From NCBI GenBank assembly GCA_013695245.1, contig JACDAW010000350.1, forward strand, positions 1 through 5,541: 5,541 nt of DNA, written 5' to 3'. This stretch comes from Pyrinomonadaceae bacterium (GTDB lineage: Bacteria; Acidobacteriota; Blastocatellia; Pyrinomonadales; Pyrinomonadaceae). Positions 1 to 5,541 of the stretch are shown here, piece by piece (within the stretch, counting starts at the first letter, position 1; each line of letters begins with the position of its first letter). Made by a program: the position numbers and the translations under genes. The notes under the pieces were generated by a model. It made no database searches and was not told the DNA's origin. It saw nothing but the letters and a program-made list of their open reading frames with translations.

Positions 1-57
1 GCCATAGCTTGTGCCTCCTATCTGAACCCCCTTGTGAACTTCCTTGATCTTAGACAT
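1..57 (-). CDS. Unknown protein, N-terminal fragment (19 codons)
   Basis: An open frame on the minus strand begins with ATG at 57-55 and runs off the left edge. It reads MSKIKEVHKGVQIGGTSYG. It starts 14 bases after the stop of the DUF883-like gene on the same strand, and this close spacing suggests one leftward transcription unit. Only a weak GAGAA-type ribosome-binding sequence precedes the ATG, so initiation may depend on translation of the upstream gene. The fragment is hydrophilic, with no signal peptide or membrane segment in the visible part. I do not recognise the family and assign no function. The gene could be chance open sequence, but the position, spacing and start codon all favour a real gene. 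Confidence 0.45.
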   Translation of the reverse strand, partial: MSKIKEVHKGVQIGGTSYG

Positions 58-71
58 TTCTCGAAATGTTC

Positions 72-524
72 TTACCGACGGCTGCCGCGAAGAACGATGC
101 CGAGCAGAAAACCGGCCGCTGCCGAAATCAGCAACGCTTGACCCGGATTCTGACGCGCATACTGCTTTGCATCTTCGGCCACTTGTTTCACGTCAACGTT
201 CTGCAAATCTTTAATTTTATCTCCGGCCGTCGAAAGTTTGTCGGACATGTAGTCCTTGGCGGTGGTCGCGGCATCAGCGATCTTTTGCCCGTATTGTTGC
301 GCTTGTGCGGCCATGCCTTGCCCTGCGGCTGCTCCGCCCTGCCCGCCGCTTGCGCCCGCCGGTGTCGCGGTGCTCGTTCGCGTCATGCCTGTTGTTCCGC
401 CAGTAGATGTGTCGCGCGTCGTGCCGGCGTCAGTTGCGCCCGTGCCCGCGCCGCCCGTTCCGGGACGTGCGCCCGTGTTTGCGCCTGTTCTGTTCATCGG
501 ATCATCATTTTTATTTTGTGACAT
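72..524 (-). CDS. DUF883/YqjD-ElaB-like membrane-anchored protein
   Basis: The product is 150 residues with three parts. Residues about 11-72 are low-complexity, rich in Gly, Thr and Ala, and probably disordered. Residues about 74-122 form a polar, probably helical stretch (AAQAQQYGQKIADAA onward). A C-terminal segment, ARQNPGQ followed by one hydrophobic helix (about 129-146) and a basic tail GSRR, completes it. A polar helix, an NP-containing turn, a single glycine-rich TM helix and a terminal Arg tail are the hallmarks of the DUF883 family. In E. coli, members YqjD and ElaB are C-tail-anchored inner-membrane proteins linked to ribosome binding in stationary phase; whether that role applies here is inference. 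The frame is open upstream to 611, but the start at 524 is preferred because GAGGAG lies 10 bases before it and the extra residues look unlike the family. It is longer than the roughly 100-residue enterobacterial proteins because of the Gly/Thr tract. Confidence 0.72.
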   Translation of the reverse strand: MSQNKNDDPMNRTGANTGARPGTGGAGTGATDAGTTRDTSTGGTTGMTRTSTATPAGASGGQGGAAAGQGMAAQAQQYGQKIADAATTAKDYMSDKLSTAGDKIKDLQNVDVKQVAEDAKQYARQNPGQALLISAAAGFLLGIVLRGSRR

Positions 525-532
525 TGTGCTTA

Positions 533-540
533 CTCTCCTC
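533..540 (-). promoter_or_regulatory. Ribosome-binding site of the DUF883-like gene
   Basis: Read on the minus strand the sequence is GAGGAGAG, followed by TAAGCACA and then ATG at 524-522. It is the clearest Shine-Dalgarno match in the window and decides the start of the DUF883-like gene against the longer frame that opens at 611. Confidence 0.7.
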
Positions 541-548
541 AAATGTAA

Positions 549-577
549 ATTATCTAAATAGCGAAAAGGGATCGAAA
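549..577 (-). promoter_or_regulatory. Possible leftward sigma-70-type promoter for the DUF883-like gene
   Basis: On the minus strand, GATAAT (554-549) matches the -10 consensus at five of six bases. It lies 17 bases downstream of TTTCGA (577-572), which matches the -35 consensus at only three of six. The -10 box is 24 bases before the ATG, giving a short leader that contains the ribosome-binding site. A short inverted repeat, AGCGT / ACGCT at 577-581 and 588-592, abuts the -35 side and could bind a regulator. The spacing and -10 are good and the -35 is poor, so this remains tentative. Confidence 0.35.
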
Positions 578-822
578 GCGTATGGAAACGCTCACAAAAA
601 CCGCATCGCATAGTGGTGCAAAACCGTGCGGAGCAAACAACGTGCCCGACGACGCTTCAATAAAATAAACGCTATAAAGCTAGGACTTTGCGCTCGCCGT
701 CCGCTCGATCTAACCACGAGGTTGATTGCTTTGTTGTGAAAAGATACGCTGCCCGACTTTTAAAAGCAAGATCAATACAGCCAAATTTCAAGCGGCGCGC
801 GTCACGGGTTGCACTCTGCAGT

Positions 823-854
823 TTGAATGTGGTAAGTAAGTGCTTACTTTTAAT
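823..854 (+). promoter_or_regulatory. Possible promoter of the TetR-adaptor-pump operon
   Basis: TTGAAT at 823-828 resembles a -35 box. TTTAAT at 849-854 matches the -10 consensus at five of six bases. The 20-base spacing is longer than ideal, and the alternative -10, TACTTT at 845-850, has better spacing (16) but a poorer match. The palindrome at 834-849 lies between the boxes, which is where a repressor would block RNA polymerase. This is suggested mainly by position. Confidence 0.3.
834..849. promoter_or_regulatory. Palindromic operator candidate for the TetR repressor
   Basis: The sequence AAGTAAGTGCTTACTT is a perfect inverted repeat with 7-bp arms and a 2-bp TG spacer, ending 26 bases before the TetR start codon. 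A compact palindrome of about 15-20 bp directly upstream of the regulator's own gene is the usual layout for autorepressing TetR-family proteins that control an adjacent pump. It is the strongest symmetric element in the divergent region. The match to this particular regulator is inferred from position and symmetry. Confidence 0.7.
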
Positions 855-875
855 CACGAGAGAAAAACATACTGA

Positions 876-1601
876 ATGAGAAAGCAAGAGGAAGTTATAA
901 ACGCAGAGCGGGCGATGGTAGGGACAAACGTCGCCGGGCGGATGGCAGGCGAAGATCGGCGCAATCAGATCGTGCACGTTGCGATGCGCCTTTTTTCTGA
1001 GCGCGGTTTTCGCGGCACGACGACAAAGGAAATAGCGCGCGCCGCTGGCGTCTCGGAAGCGATCATCTTTCGCCATTTTGCGACGAAAGAGGAATTGTAC
1101 GCGGCGATTCTCGACACAAAATCTTGCGCGGGCAACATGTCGCAATTGAGCGAGATGTTTGCCGAAGCGGTTAAGCGGGGCGACGACCGCGCGGTTTTTG
1201 AATCCGTCGCCTTAACGATGTTACAGCATCACGAAGAGGACGAAGATTTTTTGCGCCTCCTGCTTTACTCGGCGCTCGAAGGTCATGAACTGTTTCAGAT
1301 GTTTTGGCAGCGCAACGTGCGCGAGTTGGCCGACTTTCTGCGGTCTTACGTGCGCGAGCGGCAAAAAGCAGGTGCGCTACGCGAGATGGAGCCGCGCCTC
1401 GTCGGGCGGGCGTTTACCGGAATGATCCTTCATCAATCACTAATCAATAATTTGTTCGATAAATCTCGCACGCTGCTCGACATCACGAACGAGCGCGCGG
1501 CGCGTGAGTTTACGAAAATTTTGCTTTACGGCACAGTCTCTTCTTCTGCGCCGGAAGCGGAAGTTAAAAAGCGTAATGAAACGGCAACACGGAAACGATA
1601 A
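876..1601 (+). CDS. TetR/AcrR-family transcriptional repressor
   Basis: The product is 241 residues. Residues about 26-75 form the TetR DNA-binding domain: helix 1 around QIVHVAMRLFSERGF, then TTTKEIARAAGVS and EAIIFRHFATKEELY, matching the family's helix-turn-helix and its conserved FxxKEELY segment. The rest, to about residue 220, is predicted helical and would form the ligand and dimer domain, ending in a charged tail. TGA at 873-875 lies in frame just before ATG 876, so the gene cannot start further upstream. ATG codons at 915 and 942 are alternatives, and the last (MAGEDRRNQ) gives the N-terminus most usual for the family. None has a strong ribosome-binding site; GAGAG at 858-862 is the nearest to the first. 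Heading an adaptor-pump operon and lying just after a palindrome, it is most likely the local repressor of the efflux genes. The inducing ligand cannot be read from the sequence. Confidence 0.9.
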   Translation: MRKQEEVINAERAMVGTNVAGRMAGEDRRNQIVHVAMRLFSERGFRGTTTKEIARAAGVSEAIIFRHFATKEELYAAILDTKSCAGNMSQLSEMFAEAVKRGDDRAVFESVALTMLQHHEEDEDFLRLLLYSALEGHELFQMFWQRNVRELADFLRSYVRERQKAGALREMEPRLVGRAFTGMILHQSLINNLFDKSRTLLDITNERAAREFTKILLYGTVSSSAPEAEVKKRNETATRKR

Positions 1602-1623
1602 ATTCCTGATAAATCTAACGGCG

Positions 1624-2898
1624 ATGATTCAACGACCTAAGCTTAGCCAGTATCTTTTCATACTCGCTTGCCTTGCGCTTCTACTCTCGGCTGCGGCGTG
1701 CGGCGGATCGCGCGCGAAGGGAAAGAACGAGAACTCGAAGGCGAGTCCGACTCCGCCGCAGGCAGTTGACGTAGCAACCGCGCCCGCGATCTCGCGGCAG
1801 TTACCGCGCTTTATCGAAGCGACCGGCAGCCTTGCCGCCGACGAGCAAACCGACTTGGCACCGCAAGTCGCGGGACGAGTCATCGCCGTCGGCGTCGAAC
1901 TCGGCAGCTACGTGCAGCGCGGTCAAGTCGTTGTGCGACTAGATAGCTCGGACGCGCAGTTGCGACTTCAACAGGCGCAGGCGCAAGTCGAACAGGCGCA
2001 AGCGGGCGTGCGACAAGCTGAAGCGCGCATCGGATTGCGCTCCGGGCAAGCCTTTGATCCGACGCGCGTCGCTGAGGTCGGCGCATCGCGCGCGGCGTTG
2101 GAACTCGCCGAGAAGCAATTGCGCCGTTACGAACGCCTCGTCGAGACGGGCGACGTTTCGCGCTCCGCTTATGATCAGCAGAAAGCGCAGCGCGATCAAT
2201 TGCGTGAACAATATCAAGCGACCGTCCAAGCCGCGCGGCAGAATTACGCGGCCGTTCAGACGGCGCACGCCGGCGTTGATGCTTCACGCACGCAAGTCGA
2301 GCAGGCACGCAAAGCGATTAACGATGCGATTGTCGTTTCTCCGATGAGTGGTTATGTAGCTGATCGTCCGGCAGACATCGGCGAGTATGTTACGTCGTCG
2401 TCGAAAGTGGCGACCATCGTGCGCACGAATCCGATGCGCGTTCGCATCAACGTGCCGGAACAATCCATCGGACAGATCGTGCCCGGTCAAAGTGTCTCGG
2501 CAGCGACGAGCGCTTACCCCGACAGATCATTCGGCGGGCGCGTTGATCGCATTTCGCCGGGACTCGATCCGACTTCGCGCACACTCGTCGTTGAAGCTGT
2601 CATTGAAAACCCGGACGGCGCGCTCAAACCCGGACAATTTGCCACCGTGCGCATCTTGCAACCTACTTCGCAGCCCGCCGTGCTTGTGCCCCAACGCGCC
2701 GTGCTTGGCGCATCAACTTCGGGAACGGAATCGCGCCGCGTCTTCATCATTCGCAACGGTCGCGCCGAAGAGCGCGTCGTGCAAACAGGACAGACGGAAG
2801 GCGAATTGATTGAAATCAAAAACGGCGTTCAAGCTGATGAACTCGTAGCGACAAGCAACCTCGAACAACTGAGAGACGGCGCGCAGGTGCGCCAATGA
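1624..2898 (+). CDS. RND efflux periplasmic adaptor (membrane-fusion lipoprotein, AcrA/MexA type)
   Basis: The product is 424 residues from ATG 1624. Residues 1-26 are a lipoprotein signal peptide: a basic start, a hydrophobic core, and LSAAAC with Cys26 as the lipidated residue. Domains follow the family order: first lipoyl half about 76-109 (LAPQVAGRVIAVGVELGSYV), a Gln/Ala-rich alpha-helical hairpin about 110-232, second lipoyl half about 233-265 (IVVSPMSGYVADRPADIGEYV), beta-barrel about 268-345 (containing SPGLDPTSRTLVVEA and LKPGQFATVRI), and a membrane-proximal domain to the end. It would bridge the pump at 3021 to a TolC-like channel. The frame is open from 1504, inside the TetR gene. 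ATG 1576, with GGAAG 12 bases upstream and overlapping the TetR end, is a real alternative adding 16 residues, but 1624 gives the cleaner signal peptide and lies 22 bases after the TetR stop. Two TGA codons stand in tandem at the end. Confidence 0.93.
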   Translation: MIQRPKLSQYLFILACLALLLSAAACGGSRAKGKNENSKASPTPPQAVDVATAPAISRQLPRFIEATGSLAADEQTDLAPQVAGRVIAVGVELGSYVQRGQVVVRLDSSDAQLRLQQAQAQVEQAQAGVRQAEARIGLRSGQAFDPTRVAEVGASRAALELAEKQLRRYERLVETGDVSRSAYDQQKAQRDQLREQYQATVQAARQNYAAVQTAHAGVDASRTQVEQARKAINDAIVVSPMSGYVADRPADIGEYVTSSSKVATIVRTNPMRVRINVPEQSIGQIVPGQSVSAATSAYPDRSFGGRVDRISPGLDPTSRTLVVEAVIENPDGALKPGQFATVRILQPTSQPAVLVPQRAVLGASTSGTESRRVFIIRNGRAEERVVQTGQTEGELIEIKNGVQADELVATSNLEQLRDGAQVRQ

Positions 2899-2904
2899 TG
2901 AGGG

Positions 2905-3003
2905 TTTTAGATTTGCGATTGCCGATTTTCGATTTGAAATTTCGCGCTCTTGAATTTCAAGTTTCAAACTTACAGTTAAATCAAAAATCGCAAATCTAAA
3001 ATC
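2905..3003. repeat. AT-rich inverted repeat made of degenerate GATTTNN heptamers
   Basis: The left arm, TTTTAGATTTGCGATT at 2905-2920, is perfectly complementary to AATCGCAAATCTAAAA at 2986-3001, spanning 97 bp. By count the element is about 30% G+C (29 of 97), far below the flanking genes. The left side reads as four consecutive heptamers from 2910 to 2937: GATTTGC, GATTGCC, GATTTTC, GATTTGA. The complement of 2976-3003 also reads as four: GATTTTA, GATTTGC, GATTTTT, GATTTAA. It fills most of the gap between adaptor stop and pump start. In RNA it could fold into a long hairpin, but no U-run follows, so it is not a standard terminator. It could be a dispersed intergenic repeat, a miniature mobile element, or a processing or attenuation structure tuning pump level relative to adaptor. 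Confidence 0.8.
2934..2960. repeat. Inner inverted repeat nested in the spacer element
   Basis: TTGAAATT at 2934-2941 pairs perfectly with AATTTCAA at 2953-2960 around an 11-base loop. Because it lies inside the arms of the larger repeat, a transcript could form a small hairpin within the large one, giving a branched or extended stem. Its separate symmetry suggests the whole spacer has been kept or generated as a foldable unit. Confidence 0.6.
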
Positions 3004-3020
3004 AAAAATAATAAAAGATC

Positions 3021-5541
3021 ATGCAGAAGTTAGCTGAAATTTGTATTCGTCGCCCCGTGTTTGCGACGATGTTGATTCTATCCTTAACGGTCGTCGGTCT
3101 TTTCTCGTTCTTCTCGCTCGGCGTTGACCTGTTCCCGAAGATCGATTTTCCGACGATCACCGTCACGGTCGTCAATCCCGGTTCGTCGCCGCAGGAAGTT
3201 GAAACCGAGATCACGGATAAGGTCGAATCGGCCGTTAACACCATTAGCGGCATTGACGAACTGCGCTCGACTTCAATCGAAGGCGTCTCACAAGTCTTTA
3301 TCACATTCTTACTTGATAAGGATGCGGACGTGGCGGCGCAGGAAGTGCGCGATAAAGTTAACCTGATCATCCCTGACTTGCCTGAAACGTCTGAAGCGCC
3401 CGTGATTCAAAAGCTCGACACAGACGCTGCGCCTGTCCTTCGCATCGCCGTCTCTGCGCCGCGCTCTCTGCGCGACGTGACGGACATTGCTGATAAGCAG
3501 ATCAAGAAGCGCATCGAGAGCATCAACGGCGTCGGGCAGGTGCAAATTGTCGGCGGCAGTCGCCGCGAGATTCAAGTCAAAGTTGACCCGGAGAAGATGC
3601 GCGCCTTCGGCGTCACGGTTGGCGAAGTGGCGAACGCTGTGCGGCAGCAAAACTTGGAAGTGCCGGGTGGTCGCATTGACGAAGGAGCGCGTGAACTCAC
3701 CGTGCGCACGATGGGACGGATCACGAATCCGGCCGATTTCAACAACATCGCCGTCGCTACGCGCGGCGCTTACGTCGTTAAAATCTCTGACATCGGTTAT
3801 GTCGAAGACTCAAGCGAAGAGTTGCGCACCTCTTCGCGCTTAAACAATGAGCCGGCCGTTTCGCTCGTCGTCTCGAAACAATCTGGACAGAACACGGTCG
3901 CCGTCGCTGACGCGGTGAAAGAGCGACTCGCGGAGATCGCGCCGACGTTGCCGCCGGGAGTGCGCGCTCAACTCGTCGGCGATCAATCGATCTTTATCAA
4001 AGCAGCCGTCGAATCAATCCAGACGCACTTGGTCGAAGGCAGTATCCTTGCGTCCATCGTCGTCTTTCTCTTTCTGTGGAACATTCGCTTAACGATCATC
4101 GCCGCCATCGCCATCCCGACATCAATCATCGCCACCTTCGGACTCATGGCCGCGATGGGTTACACACTCAATCAGATCACGATGCTCGCCTTAACGCTCA
4201 TGGTCGGCGTTGTGATTGACGATGCGATTGTCGTTCTTGAGAACATCTATCGTTTTATCGAGGAGAAAGGAATGCCGCCATTTCAAGCGGCGATTCAAGG
4301 CACGCGCGAGATCGGATTGGCTGTCACGGCGACGACGCTTTCGTTGCTCGCCGTGTTCCTTCCTGTCGGCTTCATGGGCGGCATCGTCGGGCGCTTCATG
4401 TCCAGCTTCGGTTTAACTTCGTCGTTCGCCATCGGCGTTTCACTTCTCGTTTCGTTCATCCTGACGCCGATGCTTTGTGCGCGCTTCATCAAGCGACATA
4501 AAGACGGGGGCGACCGTGTTCCGGCGGCGAGCGTTGCGGGCGGCGATAGCGAAGCGATAACGGAAGCGAGAAGCGAAGCGGGCGAACCCGAAGACGAGAA
4601 GCGAGAAACAAACACCGCCGCAACAAACGCGCATCACGAGACAAGCTCGAAGCAGGCGCGCTTCTATCGCCCGATTGATCGCACCTACACGCGCTTGCTG
4701 ACGTGGAGCATGGCGCATCGCTGGGCGATTGTCGGGCTTTGCGTGCTTGTGATCTTAAGCGTCGTGCCGCTCTTCCGTTTTATCGGCAAAAACTTTCTGC
4801 CCGTTGACGATCAATCACAATTCGAGATCACCTTGCGCGCGCCCGAAGGCTCGACGCTCGCCGCGACTTCAACCATCGTTGAGCGCATCGCTACCGATGT
4901 TCGCGCGAACCTTCCCGGCGTTACCGACGTTTTGACAACCATCGGCGGCGGGCAACAACAACTCTCCAACAGCGCGTCAATCTACGTCAAACTCACGCCG
5001 ATTGAAGACCGCAAAGAATCGCAGACGGAGTTGATGGGACGGGCGCGCGAACTTCTGAAAAACTATCCGCAGAACTTGCGCGCGGGCGTGCAGCCGGTGG
5101 CGGCAATCTCCGGCGGCGGCTTTCGCAACGCCGACATTCAATACGTCATATCGGGCCCCGACTTGGATAAGCTGACGCAATATTCCGATCAACTCTTACA
5201 GAAGATGAAAACGATCCCCGACGTGGTTGACGCCGATTCTTCGCTTGTTGTCGGCAAACCTGAACTGCGCGTCATCATTGATCGCGCGCGCGCGGCCGAC
5301 TTGGGCGTGAGAGTCGGCGACATCGCGCAAGCGTTGAACGTACTTGTCGCCGGGCAAGCTGTTTCGACGTTCAACGTCGGCACGGATCAATACGATGTGC
5401 GTGTGCGGGCGACGGGCGAAGCGCGCGGGAGCGTCGAAGGCTTGGAGCAGATGAGCGTGCCTTCGGCGAAAACGGGTTCGGTGCCGCTTAATAATCTTGT
5501 GCGCGTCGAAGAAGCTTCGGGGCCATCGGCGATTGATCGTC
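3021..5541 (+). CDS. RND multidrug efflux pump, inner-membrane subunit (AcrB/HAE1 type), 3'-truncated by window
   Basis: Translation from ATG 3021 gives 840 residues with no stop before the window ends; relatives are usually about 1,030-1,080 residues. The start MQKLAEICIRRPVFATM is the family N-terminus, leading into TM1 (about 12-31) and LGVDLFPKIDFPTITV. The first periplasmic porter region follows, then TM2-TM6 (about 337-487). TM4 has VGVVIDDAIVVLENIYR, with Asp400-Asp401 matching the paired proton-relay aspartates of AcrB (407/408). A cytoplasmic loop (about 491-553) leads to RFYRPIDRTY and TM7 (about 565-588), and the second porter region begins with KNFLPVDDQSQFEITL. TM8-12, including the lysine partner of the proton relay, lie outside the window. 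It is a proton-driven exporter working with the adaptor upstream. Substrate is unknown; TetR control and HAE1-like sequence favour hydrophobic or amphiphilic compounds over metal ions. No clear Shine-Dalgarno sequence precedes the start. Confidence 0.94.
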   Translation, partial: MQKLAEICIRRPVFATMLILSLTVVGLFSFFSLGVDLFPKIDFPTITVTVVNPGSSPQEVETEITDKVESAVNTISGIDELRSTSIEGVSQVFITFLLDKDADVAAQEVRDKVNLIIPDLPETSEAPVIQKLDTDAAPVLRIAVSAPRSLRDVTDIADKQIKKRIESINGVGQVQIVGGSRREIQVKVDPEKMRAFGVTVGEVANAVRQQNLEVPGGRIDEGARELTVRTMGRITNPADFNNIAVATRGAYVVKISDIGYVEDSSEELRTSSRLNNEPAVSLVVSKQSGQNTVAVADAVKERLAEIAPTLPPGVRAQLVGDQSIFIKAAVESIQTHLVEGSILASIVVFLFLWNIRLTIIAAIAIPTSIIATFGLMAAMGYTLNQITMLALTLMVGVVIDDAIVVLENIYRFIEEKGMPPFQAAIQGTREIGLAVTATTLSLLAVFLPVGFMGGIVGRFMSSFGLTSSFAIGVSLLVSFILTPMLCARFIKRHKDGGDRVPAASVAGGDSEAITEARSEAGEPEDEKRETNTAATNAHHETSSKQARFYRPIDRTYTRLLTWSMAHRWAIVGLCVLVILSVVPLFRFIGKNFLPVDDQSQFEITLRAPEGSTLAATSTIVERIATDVRANLPGVTDVLTTIGGGQQQLSNSASIYVKLTPIEDRKESQTELMGRARELLKNYPQNLRAGVQPVAAISGGGFRNADIQYVISGPDLDKLTQYSDQLLQKMKTIPDVVDADSSLVVGKPELRVIIDRARAADLGVRVGDIAQALNVLVAGQAVSTFNVGTDQYDVRVRATGEARGSVEGLEQMSVPSAKTGSVPLNNLVRVEEASGPSAIDR
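4551..4603 (+). repeat. GAAGCG-rich repetitive stretch inside the pump gene
   Basis: GAAGCG occurs at 4551, 4563, 4570, 4575 and 4598, five times in 53 bases, within an almost all-purine/GC stretch. It lies in frame in the pump's loop between TM6 and TM7 and encodes the Ser/Glu/Ala/Arg-rich run SEAITEARSEAGEPEDEKRE. The pattern looks like in-frame slippage expansion in a loop that tolerates length change. Confidence 0.55.

Larger units (their letters stand above)
525..875. other. Divergent intergenic region between the DUF883-like gene and the TetR gene
   Basis: This is 351 bases between two outward-facing start codons. The left end holds the ribosome-binding site and possible promoter of the leftward gene; the right end holds the TetR operator candidate and possible promoter. 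In the middle (about 600-800) I see no RNA gene, terminator or convincing coding frame. It contains only small symmetric sequences such as CTTTTAAAAG at 757-766 and an AACC/GGTT pair at 712-723. Short open frames cross it on both strands, but they lack ribosome-binding sites and resemble no known protein. Confidence 0.6.

Noticed and set aside
594..631. Minus-strand CCGCA/TGCGG inverted repeat followed by TTTTT, resembling a terminator
   Set aside because: The stem is only 5 bp with a loop of about 21 bases, and no gene ends upstream of it on that strand.
757..766. CTTTTAAAAG palindrome in the divergent region
   Set aside because: A 10-bp AT-rich self-complementary sequence is easily expected by chance, and it is far from both start codons.
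688..879. Plus-strand 63-codon frame whose TGA overlaps the TetR ATG (ATGA)
   Set aside because: The ATGA overlap suggests a leader peptide, but the frame has no ribosome-binding site, spans the operator and promoter candidates, and has no coding character.
672..1145. Minus-strand open frame of 157 codons across the divergent region and the TetR 5' end
   Set aside because: It is antisense to the conserved TetR DNA-binding domain, has Arg/Cys/His-rich composition typical of shadow frames, lacks a ribosome-binding site and resembles no family.
1880..2308. Minus-strand 142-codon frame inside the adaptor gene, and similar antisense frames over adaptor and pump
   Set aside because: These are shadows of strongly coding plus-strand sequence: Arg/Ala-rich translations with no recognisable domain.
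2713..2967. Minus-strand frame starting in the inverted repeat, with an N-terminus like EIQEREISNRKSAIANLKP
   Set aside because: The start is simply translation of the AT-rich heptamer repeat, and the rest is antisense to the adaptor.
2905..3010. Rho-independent terminator between adaptor and pump
   Set aside because: The stem is AT-rich and the right arm is followed by A-rich, not T-rich, sequence on the coding strand; ending transcription here would also separate the pump from its adaptor.
1..5541. CRISPR array, tRNA or rRNA gene, transposase, phage or toxin-antitoxin module
   Set aside because: No spaced direct repeats, cloverleaf, transposase motifs or small paired toxin-like genes were seen; the content is an efflux operon plus a small divergent unit.

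Overview
The window carries the front part of an RND-type multidrug efflux operon. In order it contains a TetR/AcrR-family repressor, a lipoprotein membrane-fusion (periplasmic adaptor) subunit, and an inner-membrane RND pump that is cut off by the right edge. A short two-gene unit faces the other way on the left: a DUF883/YqjD-like membrane-anchored protein and the first 19 codons of an unrecognised gene. The adaptor/pump pair implies a diderm (Gram-negative) bacterium. The GC-rich coding sequence and the style of the TetR and RND proteins recall Acidobacteriota, perhaps Blastocatellia. That placement is an impression from sequence style and was not tested.

Layout. Positions 1-524 (minus strand) hold the unknown partial gene and the DUF883-like gene, 14 bases apart and probably co-transcribed leftward. 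Positions 525-875 are a divergent intergenic region. It holds a possible leftward promoter near 549-577 and, just before the TetR gene, a perfect 16-bp palindrome (834-849) that is the best operator candidate. Positions 876-1601 encode the TetR regulator and 1624-2898 the adaptor. Positions 2899-3020 are an AT-rich spacer built around a 97-bp nested inverted repeat of degenerate GATTTNN heptamers. Positions 3021-5541 encode the pump: 840 codons with no stop, probably about four fifths of the protein.

How the parts fit. The adaptor is predicted to be a lipoprotein tethered in the periplasm that links the pump to an outer-membrane channel. No channel gene is visible here. The pump has the family's paired aspartates in TM4, so it should be proton-driven. 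The regulator most likely represses itself and the downstream adaptor and pump genes through the palindrome, with release by an unknown ligand.

I found no evidence of a wholly new system. The least ordinary features are the heptamer-based inverted repeat inserted between adaptor and pump, the lack of clear Shine-Dalgarno sequences in the efflux operon, and a charged, repeat-encoded extension in the pump's central cytoplasmic loop.
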